Assembly (NCBI RefSeq): GCF_001922575.1
Contig: NZ_MRCI01000001.1
Location: 2,790,001 to 2,854,000, forward strand
Reading direction: 5' to 3'
DNA: 64,000 bases
DNA from: Neptunomonas phycophila
Lineage (GTDB): Bacteria; Pseudomonadota; Gammaproteobacteria; Pseudomonadales; Balneatricaceae
Shown here: piece by piece, positions 17,086 through 27,395 of the stretch
How positions within the stretch are numbered: the stretch's first letter is position 1
How the letters are laid out: each line of letters begins with the position of its first letter
Position numbers and translations under genes: made by a program
The notes under the pieces: generated by a model
What the model was told of the DNA's origin: nothing
Databases searched by the model: none
Seen by the model: the letters and a program-made list of their open reading frames with translations, nothing else

Positions 17086-18213
17086 ATGAAAAAGAATACT
17101 CCTCTATCGTTCCACTCTTGCGTAAAAATGACGACGCTAGCAGTCGCCATCAGCGGTGCTACATATGCATCGGCTGGTATTGAGCTTTATAACCAAGACG
17201 GCACTACGTTTGCTGCGGACGGTTTAATCAATACATTTTACGTACACTCAAAAGTAGATGACCAAGATAACAGCCTAGATCGCACACAATCGCGCGTTAA
17301 AATGGGCTTCCTACCCAACTACATAGGCTTTAATGCTGGCAAACAAATGGGTGACCTTAAACTAGGCGCTCGCTCATCTTTTTGGGTATCAATTAATGAT
17401 GCCAACAGCAATTTAACGTCTACAGGCATCGATGTTCGTCAGTTTTACGGCACTGTCGATAGCGACTGGGGACAAGTATTAATTGGTAAGGACTTTTCAC
17501 TGTTTAACCGCAGCAACATAATGAGTGATGAGATTCTGCTAGGTTATGGTCAAGTGGCAAGCGACGGTTTAGTCGACGGACAAGGAGTATCTTTCGGTAA
17601 TATAGGCGCGGGCTACCTTTACCCATTCCCAAATGCTCAAATCACCTACCGCACTCCGGACATGAACGGCTTAAAATTAGCGGTGGGTTTGATGGACCCA
17701 TCGAAATCAGATTCGGGATCTGAAGAAAGCTCTCCACGACTTGAAGCCGAATTAACCTACGGCGCAAACTTAACGCCAGACGTACCCGTAAAATTTTGGG
17801 TAAGCGGTATGACCCAAAGTTCTGATAACGGATCCAACGACATTGACTCGAATGGCTTCGCATACGGCGCAAACATTAAATTCTCTGGTTTATCATTGAC
17901 CGCTTCTGGCTTTACAGCCGAAGGAGTAGGAGCCGCAGGACTATCCAACTTAGTAACGGATAAAGATGCGGATGTAGACGGCTGGTTAGTACAAGCTTCT
18001 TACAGCTTTGGCAATGAACGCTTAGTACTATCTCACGGCGAAAACAGCGGCGGGACTACTGACGGAGCTGACAACCTCGATTTAGAAAACTCAACCGTGG
18101 CTTGGTTCCATTCGATCAACAGTAACCTCACATTGGTCGCTGAATACGATCGTTCCCAAACAGACACCCGTGACACTGATTCGTTAGCGCTGGGTGCTGT
18201 GCTTACTTGGTAA
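17086..18213 (+). CDS. Outer-membrane porin
   Basis: A 375-residue Gram-negative porin. The signal peptide ends near TYASA-GIELYNQDG. The barrel shows alternating strands (VKMGFLPNYIGFNAGKQMGDLKLGARSSFWVS) and a family-typical RQFYGTVDSDWGQVLIGKDFSLFNR; the last residues are SLALGAVLTW, ending in an aromatic residue as outer-membrane barrels do. A strong terminator follows. It lies between ercA and DUF808; uptake of an alcohol or other substrate for the PQQ system is possible but not shown. Confidence 0.87.
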   Translation: MKKNTPLSFHSCVKMTTLAVAISGATYASAGIELYNQDGTTFAADGLINTFYVHSKVDDQDNSLDRTQSRVKMGFLPNYIGFNAGKQMGDLKLGARSSFWVSINDANSNLTSTGIDVRQFYGTVDSDWGQVLIGKDFSLFNRSNIMSDEILLGYGQVASDGLVDGQGVSFGNIGAGYLYPFPNAQITYRTPDMNGLKLAVGLMDPSKSDSGSEESSPRLEAELTYGANLTPDVPVKFWVSGMTQSSDNGSNDIDSNGFAYGANIKFSGLSLTASGFTAEGVGAAGLSNLVTDKDADVDGWLVQASYSFGNERLVLSHGENSGGTTDGADNLDLENSTVAWFHSINSNLTLVAEYDRSQTDTRDTDSLALGAVLTW

Positions 18214-18231
18214 GCTAATCATTAAATAACT

Positions 18232-18274
18232 AGCCACGTTACGCATCCCCCTTCAATGCATAACGTGGCTTTTT
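18232..18274 (+). terminator. Terminator after the porin gene
   Basis: A 10-bp perfect stem AGCCACGTTA / TAACGTGGCT, extended by GCAT/ATGC after one mismatch, is followed by TTTTATT. It begins 19 bases after the porin stop and separates it from the convergent DUF808 gene. Confidence 0.85.
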
Positions 18275-18292
18275 ATTATCTAGGCTTGCAGG

Positions 18293-19249
18293 TTATTCAT
18301 GGGCCGCGCCCGAAACACCCAATACTTTTTTACCTAAGGTAATAATCAACAACACAACCGCACCCGCAGCGATACCTAACAACGCATCTAGGAAAGTCGG
18401 TGTTAATACAGATAAAAAGCCGATAACGGGCCATGTAGCCACTATATCCGCAACATGCGCAATCCAGTGATGCACGGCAGGAATACCATGAGCTAAAATA
18501 CCACCACCCACCATAAACATAGCGGCAGTCCCGACAATGGATAACGTTTTCATTAGCTTAGGGGCCGCCAGCAAAAGAAAATGACCAAATGCTTGTCCGA
18601 TAGTCTTCGACTCTCCTTCCACATGATCACGCATTAAATACAGACCTAGATCATCTAGTTTGACAATACCGGCCACCAACCCATATACCCCAACCGTGAT
18701 AATAATCGCTATACCGATCAACACCGCCAGCTGGGTTGTTAACGCCGCCCCCGCAACAGTGCCTAAAGTAATCACTATAATTTCAGCGGATAAAATAAAA
18801 TCTGTACGAATAGCACCTTTGATTTTGTTCTTTTCAAAAGCCACCAAATCAACTTCAGTGTCTTCAACAGCCGCTTTCAATTTTTCTTTGTGGGCTTGAT
18901 CTTCTTCTGGACTATGCAAAAACTTATGAGCAATTTTCTCAAACCCCTCAAAGCACAAAAATAAGCCTCCCATCATCAGCAAGGGCGTTATTAACCAAGG
19001 TATAAAGTAGCTTATCGCGAGTGCGGCGGGCACCAAAATAAGCTTATTTAGCATTGAGCCTTTAGCCACAGCCCATACTACTGGCAGCTCTCGATCAGCA
19101 CGTACCCCTGATACTTGCTCAGCATTGAGCGCCAAATCATCACCAAGCACACCCGCTGTTTTTCGGGCAGCCACTTTAGTCATTGCGGCTACATCATCTA
19201 ACAGAGTCGCGATATCATCAATTAACGCGAACAAACTTGAACCTGCCAT
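18293..19249 (-). CDS. DUF808 (YedI-like) inner-membrane protein
   Basis: A 318-residue membrane protein matching the DUF808/YedI family: it starts [42 protein letters not shown], then [20 protein letters not shown], with about six to eight membrane helices and HKFLH between. The function is unknown in all members. It is a single gene with its own promoter region upstream and the porin terminator downstream. Confidence 0.9.
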   Translation of the reverse strand: MAGSSLFALIDDIATLLDDVAAMTKVAARKTAGVLGDDLALNAEQVSGVRADRELPVVWAVAKGSMLNKLILVPAALAISYFIPWLITPLLMMGGLFLCFEGFEKIAHKFLHSPEEDQAHKEKLKAAVEDTEVDLVAFEKNKIKGAIRTDFILSAEIIVITLGTVAGAALTTQLAVLIGIAIIITVGVYGLVAGIVKLDDLGLYLMRDHVEGESKTIGQAFGHFLLLAAPKLMKTLSIVGTAAMFMVGGGILAHGIPAVHHWIAHVADIVATWPVIGFLSVLTPTFLDALLGIAAGAVVLLIITLGKKVLGVSGAAHE

Positions 19250-19657
19250 ATTGAACTCTCTTCCTTTTTACTGACATCAGCTACACGCAGCATAACGGAT
19301 CTGTATGAACCTTGTCTTATTTCTTGCACCTATCTATGGGATTAAATTGATTAAAGACTCATCGCGTAGATGTAGTGAATAAAACGGAAGAATTCGCCCT
19401 AGAAAGAGCAGATAAAAAAAGACCCACACAGTGTGCGGGCCTGAAAGAGTACGTAAGCTACTAACTTACCAACAAGAAAAAAATCACCAGGGATGGCAAC
19501 AGAGTAAAGCAAAGAAAAAAGCGAAACTGTTATGCGCTTATTTCAAAACAACGAGGATATTATGATGCAATGCAATATAAATTACTCTGCTGCAAAAGCA
19601 GGAAAATTAGTACTACTTTAGTTTGTGAACTTTAGTGGTTAAAAAACAGCCAACAGA
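19250..19657. other. Intergenic region with a distal terminator
   Basis: This 408-base AT-rich gap lies between DUF808 and the GNAT gene. The only definite structure is a minus-strand hairpin followed by T's at 19414-19442, some 215 bases after the GNAT stop. I see no credible protein frame. The 215 bases may be a long 3' untranslated region or contain a small RNA. Confidence 0.5.
19414..19442 (-). terminator. Rho-independent terminator downstream of the GNAT gene
   Basis: On the minus strand GGCCCGCACACTGTGTGGGTC forms a short GC-rich hairpin (CCCGCA / TGTGGG with one G-U pair) followed by seven T's. It lies about 215 bases beyond the nearest upstream gene on that strand. Confidence 0.7.
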
Positions 19658-20143
19658 TTAGAGGGGTTTATACATCGTATTATTTATCAACACACTAGCG
19701 TTTCTTTTGATGGAGTTGGTACTGCCTTTTATAAACCCATGCGATGAAAAAAAGCCCTGTGCATTAAGTGCAACATTGGCATAAAGGCGAGTAGCGCCTA
19801 ACTCACGAACAGCGGCTTCAACAGCCAACAACAAAGCAGACGCTACTTTTTTACCTTGCCATTGAGGGTCAATATAAAAGCAATCTATGTAGCCATCCTC
19901 TCTCCACTCGGCAAAGCCAATAGGACAATTATTTGGCGACCGCACCACAAGCGGCTTTGTGGATAAAAACCGCTGTTGAAAAACCTCATGATCATCTGCA
20001 CTACTGGCCCACGTTTCTCGTTCTAATGCCGTGTAAAAACAATCGTCGATAGCTAAAACTGCACGCCTAAATATATCCACTAATTGGCTTGCATCATCAG
20101 GCTGAAAAGGCCTAACTTCCCAACAATACGGCGCGTTAGTCAT
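19658..20143 (-). CDS. GNAT family N-acetyltransferase
   Basis: A 161-residue acetyltransferase with the acetyl-CoA site: FYIDPQWQGKKVASALLLAVEAAVRELGATRLYANVALNAQGFFSSHGF, where the Q/R-x-x-G-x-A/G loop is QGKKVAS. The acceptor is unknown. I take the ATG at 20143 rather than the GTG one codon earlier. It follows the gamma-glutamylcyclotransferase gene by a few bases on the same strand and is likely co-transcribed with it. Confidence 0.88.
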   Translation of the reverse strand: MTNAPYCWEVRPFQPDDASQLVDIFRRAVLAIDDCFYTALERETWASSADDHEVFQQRFLSTKPLVVRSPNNCPIGFAEWREDGYIDCFYIDPQWQGKKVASALLLAVEAAVRELGATRLYANVALNAQGFFSSHGFIKGSTNSIKRNASVLINNTMYKPL

Positions 20144-20146
20144 CAC

Positions 20147-20743
20147 TTAACCAGCTTGGTGGTAACTGGTTATCGTACAAATACGCCCTGCAGAGACGAC
20201 TTCTAAATGAGGCTTTAACAAGTCCGTATCTAATGATGTTTGTACACGTGGATACCTTGGCTGTTGTCGATCATTGAGTATTGCATGCTCCCATCCACCC
20301 GTGCTCGATATAAATTCTGATGCAAAGCTTTCATTGATCGATAAACATCCAGCTAAAATAACATCAGCATAACTTAATGCGATTGGAGCTTGATCATTAG
20401 GCGGGGTGACTGTCTCTGTGTGGTAGATCCAAACCACCCCTTCAGGCAATGTAGTTTCATACCCTTGAATCTGCGTCATGGGGACTTGCGCTCGTAAATA
20501 ACCGGCCTCGCGCTCGTCAAACAAAGGCAATTCAGTTTCATCAATTTCAACCAACACCCCGTTGCAAAAACTATTAGAGCGCTGAACCACTGCGACTGAA
20601 CTCATTCCGAATTCGGGCGACATCACCGACCAATGACGCTGAAACCCGATAACTTTAGCAGGCCAAGAGCGGCCCGTTTGGCCCGTTTTTGCACGGCTAT
20701 CGGCATTAATCAAACTACCGTAGCCAAAAATATAGTGCTGCAT
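20147..20743 (-). CDS. Gamma-glutamylcyclotransferase-like protein
   Basis: A 198-residue GGCT/AIG2-fold protein. The start HYIFGYGSLINADSR carries the YGSL loop that binds the gamma-glutamyl group. The likely catalytic Glu is in FDEREAGYLRAQVP. The reaction in the family is release of 5-oxoproline from gamma-glutamyl peptides or amines, but substrate range varies. Its partner in the operon is a GNAT enzyme. No link to the gamma-glutamyl ligase at 61 kb can be shown. Confidence 0.85.
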   Translation of the reverse strand: MQHYIFGYGSLINADSRAKTGQTGRSWPAKVIGFQRHWSVMSPEFGMSSVAVVQRSNSFCNGVLVEIDETELPLFDEREAGYLRAQVPMTQIQGYETTLPEGVVWIYHTETVTPPNDQAPIALSYADVILAGCLSINESFASEFISSTGGWEHAILNDRQQPRYPRVQTSLDTDLLKPHLEVVSAGRICTITSYHQAG

Positions 20744-20976
20744 AAAAAGTAGGTTCCGTCAGACAATTTCTAAGGAGGCTAAAAACAACTGGCGGGAGTG
20801 TGTTTACCCGTTCCAGGAAGAATGTGTCATATAACTATAAGTTTTCAGCCAAATTACATGAATAAATACCTATAAACCGATAATTTTACGGGTGTTTAAG
20901 GGATCAAACTTGGCTTTATAGGGTCAATACGCTACCTTTACAATATTTAGCACACACACTGCGTGGTTTTCCATAT

Positions 20977-22293
20977 ATGCGCCAAGTTTTATCCTATGCA
21001 GATCGTTTTTGGGCTCAGCTGCCATCCGCCCATAAACTTATTACGATCATCCTGACACTCGCCGTTTTAGGTTTCATCTTTATTGGCGGCCACAATAATA
21101 GCAAACAGCTTGAACTGCCTAAAATCGCAGCCACTCAATTAGAAAATATTGATACACACGAAAGCGATGACTGGCAAGAATCTAATAACGAACTGTTTGT
21201 GCCAGAAGATTATTACTACACGATTGGCAAAGGCGATACGTTAAGTCAGATTTTTGACATGCTACGTATTCCACAAGCAACCATGTACGAAATACTCGAG
21301 TCCGATTTAGCCGTCTTGGCTCTGGATACGATAAAGCCTGGGGATAACTTACGCTTTTGGATGAATCCAGATACTCACGAACTAAGCAAACTCGAACTTG
21401 AATTTAGCCGAGCACACATCGTTACCTATCAACGTGCAGCGGGCGGTTTTGAATACAGTGAAACCATTCTGCCTGGCGTTTGGCAACAAGAGGTTGTTGC
21501 CGGTTCAGTTAAAGGCAGCTTCTACCAATCTGCCCAAAAGGTAGGACTCAACGCCAATGAAATCATGTCGATTTCAGCCTTATTCAAAGACAAAATGAAT
21601 TTTAACAAAGGCTTTCGCCGTGGCGACACCTTTGAAGTAATCCGCTCACGCCAAACCATTGATGGCTATGAAACGGGCGATTCGCGTATCGAAGCCATCC
21701 GCATTAACAGCCAAAAACGCGAACTAACCGCCTTTTTATACAAAGACAGTTATTACGACAAAAACGGTACCGGTATGGAGCGTGCTTTCTCGCGTATCCC
21801 TCTTAAAACCAAAGCGCGTATTTCTTCCAACTTTAACCCAACACGTCGCCATCCGATTACCCGCTTAATACGCCCTCATAATGGTACCGATTTCGCGGTA
21901 GGTGTGGGTACGCCAGTGTACTCGACGGGTGATGGTGTCGTTGAGGAAGTCGTTAAAAACCCTTATGCCGGCTTATACATCAAGATAAAACACGGTCAAA
22001 AATACAAAACCCGCTACTTACACCTGAGCAAATCCCTTGTTCACAAAGGCCAAGCGGTAACACGTGGCCAGAAGATAGCACTATCGGGTAACAGTGGCCG
22101 CTCTACCGGTGCTCACCTTCATTACGAACTGCATGTTAATAACCGTCCGGTTAATGCAATGGGTGATAATGTGCCGATTATGACCGAAATAGAAGGCAAC
22201 GAGCGCAAAGCCTTTAAAGCACAGGTGGCTCAGCAAATGGACAAAATGAGTCATTTAAAATTAGCATTGCTAACCAGCTCTAAGAAAAACTGA
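20977..22293 (+). CDS. mepM: M23 murein DD-endopeptidase (MepM-like)
   Basis: A 438-residue protein: a membrane anchor at about 20-37, a LysM/OapA-like region at about 78-130 (YYTIGKGDTLSQIFDMLRI), and a C-terminal M23 domain at about 290-395. The zinc motif is HNGTDFA (H and D) and the second is GAHLHYELHVN. It cleaves peptide cross-links in murein. Length and layout match MepM/YebA. Its 3' end overlaps the S9 peptidase gene on the other strand by 43 bases. In E. coli mepM lies beside znuA; here znuA is about 6 kb away. Confidence 0.88.
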   Translation: MRQVLSYADRFWAQLPSAHKLITIILTLAVLGFIFIGGHNNSKQLELPKIAATQLENIDTHESDDWQESNNELFVPEDYYYTIGKGDTLSQIFDMLRIPQATMYEILESDLAVLALDTIKPGDNLRFWMNPDTHELSKLELEFSRAHIVTYQRAAGGFEYSETILPGVWQQEVVAGSVKGSFYQSAQKVGLNANEIMSISALFKDKMNFNKGFRRGDTFEVIRSRQTIDGYETGDSRIEAIRINSQKRELTAFLYKDSYYDKNGTGMERAFSRIPLKTKARISSNFNPTRRHPITRLIRPHNGTDFAVGVGTPVYSTGDGVVEEVVKNPYAGLYIKIKHGQKYKTRYLHLSKSLVHKGQAVTRGQKIALSGNSGRSTGAHLHYELHVNNRPVNAMGDNVPIMTEIEGNERKAFKAQVAQQMDKMSHLKLALLTSSKKN

Positions 22294-24125
22294 TACTCCT
22301 TTTCCAGCGCGTCAACTTGGTTGACGTGCTGGCGAAGGCCGTGCCCTTCTTCCGCGTAATAATGCACCTTAACCCGAGTATGCTGCGCCAACAAACGAGC
22401 CATTTCGCGAGTTTGTTCAGGCACCACAACCTTATCTAGCTCTCCTTGAAAGAAGATGACTGGCACGGTGATATCTTTGCTGTGAGTAAAAGGCGCACGG
22501 GCTTGATAACGACCTATATCTCGATAGGGGTCTCCAATCAGCCAATCGAGATAATGCGACTCAAACTTATGCGTTGCTTTTGTAAGGGCGAGCGGATCGG
22601 TTACACCGTATAAACTTGCCCCTCCAGCAAAACAATCACTCGCCACTAAGGCTGATAATGCGGTAAACCCTCCTGCACTACTGCCTCGTATAAAAACAGC
22701 ATCGGCATTAACACGATTACCATCGACAAGCGCCTGCACGGCCTTAATCGCATCCTCAACATCACTAATCCCCCACTGCTGATGAAGGGACAACCGGAAC
22801 GAGCGACCAAATCCGGTACTTCCTCGATAATTCAGATCCAAAACCGCAAACCCTCGCTGCGCCCAATACTGAATCTTGGGCTGCAAGGTCGGGTATGTAG
22901 AGGCCGAAGGGCCTCCGTGCAAAAAAACAACCAAAGGAGGCGGCTCGGCGTTACAACCGGACTCAGCAGGAGAATAAAAAAAGCCTTGAATATGATCGTT
23001 ACCGACAGCGAACACGATGGATTCAGGCGTTACAACGCTCGAAGCCGGTTGCGGCCACGTGCTAGTGGTTAGCTCTTCGACTTGACCTGACAGACGATCA
23101 ACTTGGATAACCACAGGCAATTGAGCAGGCGAAGCAGCCACACAATACAGATGCGTCTCACTCGCCGTTAACGACTGAAAATGACTATACTCAGACGCTA
23201 ATTCTCGTTTTTGTTGGCCTGCTTCATATGCTAATAATGAGGCTCGCGCTTGGCTAAACGCAATGATGAAACACTCGGTATCCGCCATCACATAATGACG
23301 TGCACCAAACTGCCAAGGAGCCGTCATGCACTCGGCTTCCATCGAGCAAACAACACTTACCTTGGATGATGCCCCCAAGTGACTAACAGGCTGGCAAACA
23401 TTCCACCAGCCATCCTGATCAGATACAGCAAACACTTGTCCTGCACTATCAAACTGAGGTTGATGAACAGACTGATCATTACCCTGCCCTGCAATTATAC
23501 GGTGCTCAGCTATTTGGCCTTGAGCATTCAGCGCGGCTAAATGCCACTGGGACGCCGTCCAAGGCTGTTCAGGATGATCCCACGTTATAAAGGATAATTG
23601 ATTCCCATCGTGCGAGAGTGCTGGATCTACATAAAAATCATGACCTTCATGCAGCAACGCCCGTGACCCATCTTCTAATGAGATAGCCACAAGGCGATTA
23701 ATCACATCATCGGGCCGGATATGGTCTTCTTCAATGGCAATAATCCGGTGGTGATGCGAATCATAAACAGGATTGCCATAGCGTATCTCAGGGGCATCGG
23801 TAAGACGGTCGGGGTGCCTGTCGCCAAAGCTCTGAACATATAGTTGTTGGTCTTTTTGATTAACAAAGACCCATTCATCATCACTGATTAGACACCAACT
23901 CAGCCCGCCATATTCATGGACTCGTGAGCGTACGTCAAAATTCTCGGGAGTTAAATTCTCAGACCGCCCGTTAGACCAGCAAACAAGACAATTGCGACCT
24001 CCTAGCTCAGGACAATACTCAACCCAAAAAACATCATTTCGGCGATTACAAGCCAGTTGCCCGTAAGCTTTCAAACCAGCCACCGCTTTATCAGCGGATA
24101 TGGGCTGATTAACGTCTTGGTTCAT
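22251..24125 (-). CDS. S9 prolyl oligopeptidase-family peptidase of the pqq operon
   Basis: A 624-residue protein with an N-terminal seven-bladed propeller (about 30-360) and a C-terminal alpha/beta hydrolase. The catalytic serine is in GSSAGGFT, with Asp in QGELDKVV and His in EEGHGLRQ. It follows pqqE by 21 bases on the same strand. In Pseudomonas an S9 peptidase (called PqqH or PqqM) closes the pqq operon; a role in degrading or trimming the PqqA product is inferred. No M16 peptidase (PqqF) is in the window. Its end overlaps mepM by 43 bases tail to tail. Confidence 0.88.
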   Translation of the reverse strand: MNQDVNQPISADKAVAGLKAYGQLACNRRNDVFWVEYCPELGGRNCLVCWSNGRSENLTPENFDVRSRVHEYGGLSWCLISDDEWVFVNQKDQQLYVQSFGDRHPDRLTDAPEIRYGNPVYDSHHHRIIAIEEDHIRPDDVINRLVAISLEDGSRALLHEGHDFYVDPALSHDGNQLSFITWDHPEQPWTASQWHLAALNAQGQIAEHRIIAGQGNDQSVHQPQFDSAGQVFAVSDQDGWWNVCQPVSHLGASSKVSVVCSMEAECMTAPWQFGARHYVMADTECFIIAFSQARASLLAYEAGQQKRELASEYSHFQSLTASETHLYCVAASPAQLPVVIQVDRLSGQVEELTTSTWPQPASSVVTPESIVFAVGNDHIQGFFYSPAESGCNAEPPPLVVFLHGGPSASTYPTLQPKIQYWAQRGFAVLDLNYRGSTGFGRSFRLSLHQQWGISDVEDAIKAVQALVDGNRVNADAVFIRGSSAGGFTALSALVASDCFAGGASLYGVTDPLALTKATHKFESHYLDWLIGDPYRDIGRYQARAPFTHSKDITVPVIFFQGELDKVVVPEQTREMARLLAQHTRVKVHYYAEEGHGLRQHVNQVDALEKEYQFFLELVSNANFK

Positions 24126-24146
24126 AAATCACCCAAGCGGGTTGAA

Positions 24147-25304
24147 CTAGCCTTTATAGAAGACACGAGAATTACGCTCGTTTCTAAACAGCAGAGGCTC
24201 AGTGGCCGGCAGCTCGGCTTCGGCACGGGCATTCAAAATAAGCCCGTGATGTTCAGACTTACTGCACACAGGATCAGCATTCGTTGCGTCGCCCGTTAGC
24301 ATGTATGCCTGACAGTGACAGCCACCAAAGTCCTTATCCTTTTCGTCACACGAACGACAAGGCTCTTGCATCCAATCGTCACCCCGAAAATGGTTAAACC
24401 CCGGTGACTCATCCCAAATTTGTTGAAGAGACATATCACGCACATTTGGGAACTCTATCGGCAGCATTCGCGCACTATGACAAGGCAGCGCTTGTCCATC
24501 AGGCGTCACTGTTAAAAAGACCTGCCCCCAACCATTCATGCAGGCTTTAGGACGCTCTTCATAGTAATCCGGTGTTACAAAGATCAGCTTAATAGGATGA
24601 CCTTGAGCCGCCAGCTTAGCTCGATATTCATTAGTAATACGCTCTGCGCGCTCTAATTGTGCTCGTGTGGGCATCAACTGCTGACGATTCTCAAACGCCC
24701 AACCGTAATACTGACACGTAGCGAGCTCTACATAGTCCGCCTCAAGCTCAATACACAGCTCAATAATCCGGTCTATTTGGTCAATGTTATGGCGATGCGT
24801 TACAAAGTTAAGCACCATAGGATAACCTTGAGCTTTAACCTCACGAGCCATTTTTAGCTTTTGCTGAAAAGCCTTGGCCGAACCTGCCAGCATATTATTG
24901 ACAGTCTCGTCGCTGGCTTGAAAACTAACTTGAATATGATCCAGACCGGCTTCGCGAAAAGACTCAACCTTGCGCTCGTTTAAACCAACACCCGAGGTAA
25001 TGAGGTTTGTGTAGTATCCCATTTGACGAGCTTCGCGGATTAGGACGTCTAAATCCTGACGAACAAGCGGCTCTCCGCCCGAAAATCCTAACTGCACCGC
25101 TCCCAGCTTACGGCCTTCTTCAAAGACGCGGACCCACTCCTGTGTGGATAACTCGTTATCATTAAAGCCTGCAAAGTCTTTGGGGTTAGAGCAATAAGGG
25201 CACTGCAAGGGACATTTGTACGTTAACTCGGCTAACAACCAGAGCGGCTGCCCATGAGTTTTAGGTAAGCTTGTGGGTAGGCCTTGGCAGGCACCGCCAC
25301 TCAT
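24147..25304 (-). CDS. pqqE: PqqE, PQQ biosynthesis radical SAM enzyme
   Basis: A 385-residue radical SAM protein. The 4Fe-4S/SAM motif is CPLQCPYC in [16 protein letters not shown], and the SPASM-type C-terminal cysteines include [23 protein letters not shown]. It makes the carbon-carbon bond between Glu and Tyr of PqqA. The start at 25304 is chosen over 25325 because its ATG overlaps the pqqD stop as ATGA, the usual coupling. It is followed by the S9 peptidase after 21 bases. Confidence 0.97.
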   Translation of the reverse strand: MSGGACQGLPTSLPKTHGQPLWLLAELTYKCPLQCPYCSNPKDFAGFNDNELSTQEWVRVFEEGRKLGAVQLGFSGGEPLVRQDLDVLIREARQMGYYTNLITSGVGLNERKVESFREAGLDHIQVSFQASDETVNNMLAGSAKAFQQKLKMAREVKAQGYPMVLNFVTHRHNIDQIDRIIELCIELEADYVELATCQYYGWAFENRQQLMPTRAQLERAERITNEYRAKLAAQGHPIKLIFVTPDYYEERPKACMNGWGQVFLTVTPDGQALPCHSARMLPIEFPNVRDMSLQQIWDESPGFNHFRGDDWMQEPCRSCDEKDKDFGGCHCQAYMLTGDATNADPVCSKSEHHGLILNARAEAELPATEPLLFRNERNSRVFYKG

Positions 25305-25588
25305 GACGCCACCCAACGAATCCAATGCTGTGCTAATGCATCCAGCATAAACGCTTTCACATCATCATCAACACCACCCGCATCAGGGTATTTAGCATTG
25401 AGTAGGTTAATAATATCGCCGACAGATCGCTTGGCATCCACTACGGATAAAATTTCACCGGCAGGGCCATTCAACTTAACCATACCCTCAGGGTATAACA
25501 ACACATGCGCTTGCTGAGCTTCTTCCCACTGAAAACGAAACATCGCTTCAAGTTCCGGAATCGCATCGACATCTATCAGCTCACTCAT
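25301..25588 (-). CDS. pqqD: PqqD, peptide chaperone for PqqA
   Basis: A 95-residue RiPP recognition element protein that presents PqqA to PqqE. The body shows the family pattern [32 protein letters not shown] and [11 protein letters not shown]. It starts within pqqC's end (4-base overlap) and its TGA overlaps the pqqE start, so C, D and E are translationally coupled. Confidence 0.96.
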   Translation of the reverse strand: MSELIDVDAIPELEAMFRFQWEEAQQAHVLLYPEGMVKLNGPAGEILSVVDAKRSVGDIINLLNAKYPDAGGVDDDVKAFMLDALAQHWIRWVAS

Positions 25589-26346
25589 AGTACTAACCCC
25601 TTGTGGTAGACACGCTCATCCGTCACCGTATGGTAAGGTGGTCGATTTAGCTCATACGCCATGGTCATCGCATCCAGCATACTCCACAAAACATCCAGCT
25701 TAAATTGCAAGATCTCTAACATCCGGTCCTGTTCCGGACGCGTTGTATAATGATCTAATGTAATGTGCAGGCCATGCTCTACATCCCGACGCGCTTCAGA
25801 CAAGCGCTGACGGAAATATTGATAACCTTCAGGCTTAACCCAAGGGTAGTGGGTAGGCCAAGTATCCAAGCGGTTTTGATGAATCGTAGGAGCAAACAAC
25901 TCAGTTAACGACGAGCTAGCCGCTTCTTGCCACGTTGCCCTGCGCGCAAAATTCACATAAGCATCCACCGCAAAACGCACCCCGGGCAGCACATGTTCTT
26001 GTGAGATCATTTCTTCTCGGGTTAACCCGACCGCCTCTCCTAAACGCAGCCAAGCCTCAATACCACCAATAGCACCGTCATAGCCATCATGATCCAGAAT
26101 GCGTTGGATCCACTGACGGCGAGTATCTCGATCAGTACAATTCGCTAGAATAGCTGCGTCTTTTACCGGAATGCTCACTTGATAATAGTAGCGATTTGCA
26201 ACCCACCCACGGATTTGCTCTGGCGTGCAAAGACCATCATACATAGCAATGTGATAGGGATGCTGGGTGTGATAAAAGCGACCTTTGGCGCGTAACGCCT
26301 GCTCAAACTCATCACGTGTCATTGGTGCTTGTGCATCAGTGCTCAT
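25585..26346 (-). CDS. pqqC: PqqC, pyrroloquinoline-quinone synthase
   Basis: A 253-residue oxidase that carries out the last ring closure and oxidation of PQQ biosynthesis without a metal cofactor. Recognised by [60 protein letters not shown] and the end [29 protein letters not shown] lies before the ATG. It follows pqqB by 9 bases. Confidence 0.97.
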   Translation of the reverse strand: MSTDAQAPMTRDEFEQALRAKGRFYHTQHPYHIAMYDGLCTPEQIRGWVANRYYYQVSIPVKDAAILANCTDRDTRRQWIQRILDHDGYDGAIGGIEAWLRLGEAVGLTREEMISQEHVLPGVRFAVDAYVNFARRATWQEAASSSLTELFAPTIHQNRLDTWPTHYPWVKPEGYQYFRQRLSEARRDVEHGLHITLDHYTTRPEQDRMLEILQFKLDVLWSMLDAMTMAYELNRPPYHTVTDERVYHKGLVL

Positions 26347-26355
26347 AAACCACTC

Positions 26356-27276
26356 CTACAGCTCGATACGCATCCCGTCGTATGCTACTTCAATACCATG
26401 CTCAACGACGGTTTGTCGTTCAACAGAATCTTCATCCAAGATTGGGTTTGTGTTGTTGATATGAATCAGTACCTTGCGTGGTTTATCCAGCGTATCCAAA
26501 TACGCCAACATACCGTTCTCGCCTGTTTGAGGTAAGTGCCCCATAGTCACGCCTAGCTTATCGCCGACGCCTGCCACAATCATTTCGTCTTCCTGCCATA
26601 GCGTACCATCAACTAACAAACAGTCAGCATTAGACATCAGCGGATGCAGGTGCGGCTCAATCTTACCTAGCCCTGGCGCGTAAAATAGTGTCTTACCTGT
26701 CGTCGTATCTTCTAACAAAATACCGATATTGTCGCCGGGATGAGGGTCGTTACGGTGTGGAGAATACGGCGGCGCACTGCTGCGTAATGGGATTGGCGTT
26801 AGCTTAATTTCAGGTACTTTAGGCACTGTAAAGCTGTTATCAGGTTGATCAACTGTGATCTCGTGGCGATTAATACCGCCGTTCCAGTGCTTAAGCATAG
26901 TAAACACGGGGAAGCCGGTTGTTAAGTCTTGGTAAACCATATCGGTGCACCAAATATCATGCGGACAGCCTTCACGCAGCATCAACAAGCCCGTCGTGTG
27001 ATCAATTTGGCTATCCATATATACGATGCCCGCCACACCGGTATCTCGAATAGCGCGAGCGGGCTGCATTTCGGGAAACGCTGCAAATTGTGCCAAGATA
27101 TCAGGGGACGTATTAAACAAAATCCAATCAGTCCCATTCATACTCGCGGCGATTGATGATTGAGTGCGCGCCTTGGCATTCAACGTACCGTCGCGAAAAC
27201 CTTTACAATTACGGCAATTACAATTCCACTGCGGAAAACCGCCACCTGCGGCTGACCCTAAAACCTGTATTTTCAT
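26356..27276 (-). CDS. pqqB: PqqB, metallo-beta-lactamase fold protein of PQQ synthesis
   Basis: A 306-residue protein of the MBL fold with the family start [24 protein letters not shown], whose CxCxxC motif can bind zinc, and [13 protein letters not shown] where the metal-binding His/Asp are found. PqqB is an oxygenase acting on the cross-linked Glu-Tyr intermediate. It is separated from pqqA by 119 bases with two hairpins and is followed at once by pqqC. Confidence 0.96.
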   Translation of the reverse strand: MKIQVLGSAAGGGFPQWNCNCRNCKGFRDGTLNAKARTQSSIAASMNGTDWILFNTSPDILAQFAAFPEMQPARAIRDTGVAGIVYMDSQIDHTTGLLMLREGCPHDIWCTDMVYQDLTTGFPVFTMLKHWNGGINRHEITVDQPDNSFTVPKVPEIKLTPIPLRSSAPPYSPHRNDPHPGDNIGILLEDTTTGKTLFYAPGLGKIEPHLHPLMSNADCLLVDGTLWQEDEMIVAGVGDKLGVTMGHLPQTGENGMLAYLDTLDKPRKVLIHINNTNPILDEDSVERQTVVEHGIEVAYDGMRIEL

Positions 27277-27339
27277 ATAAGACTCAGTGCTCGGAAGAGT
27301 GGTGAATTCGTTATTATTATAGATACATAATCAGAACAA

Positions 27340-27388
27340 GCGCCGAGGAGCATGAACCCGACGCCTGTTTAAGCACCTTGTAGGTGCT
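27340..27388 (-). promoter_or_regulatory. Two hairpins in the pqqA-pqqB gap (possible attenuator)
   Basis: On the minus strand, the first hairpin begins 8 bases after the pqqA stop: AGCACCT, loop ACA, AGGTGCT (27372-27388). The second pairs GCGTCGGG with CCTCGGCGC allowing G-U (27340-27364). Neither is followed by a good T tract. Such structures could slow read-through or stabilise a short pqqA message so that PqqA is made in excess. Confidence 0.5.
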
Positions 27389-27395
27389 GTAAAAC

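Noticed and set aside
25304-25325. Longer pqqE start at 25325
   Set aside because: The ATG at 25304 overlaps the pqqD stop (ATGA) as expected for coupled genes; the longer form adds seven residues in pqqD.
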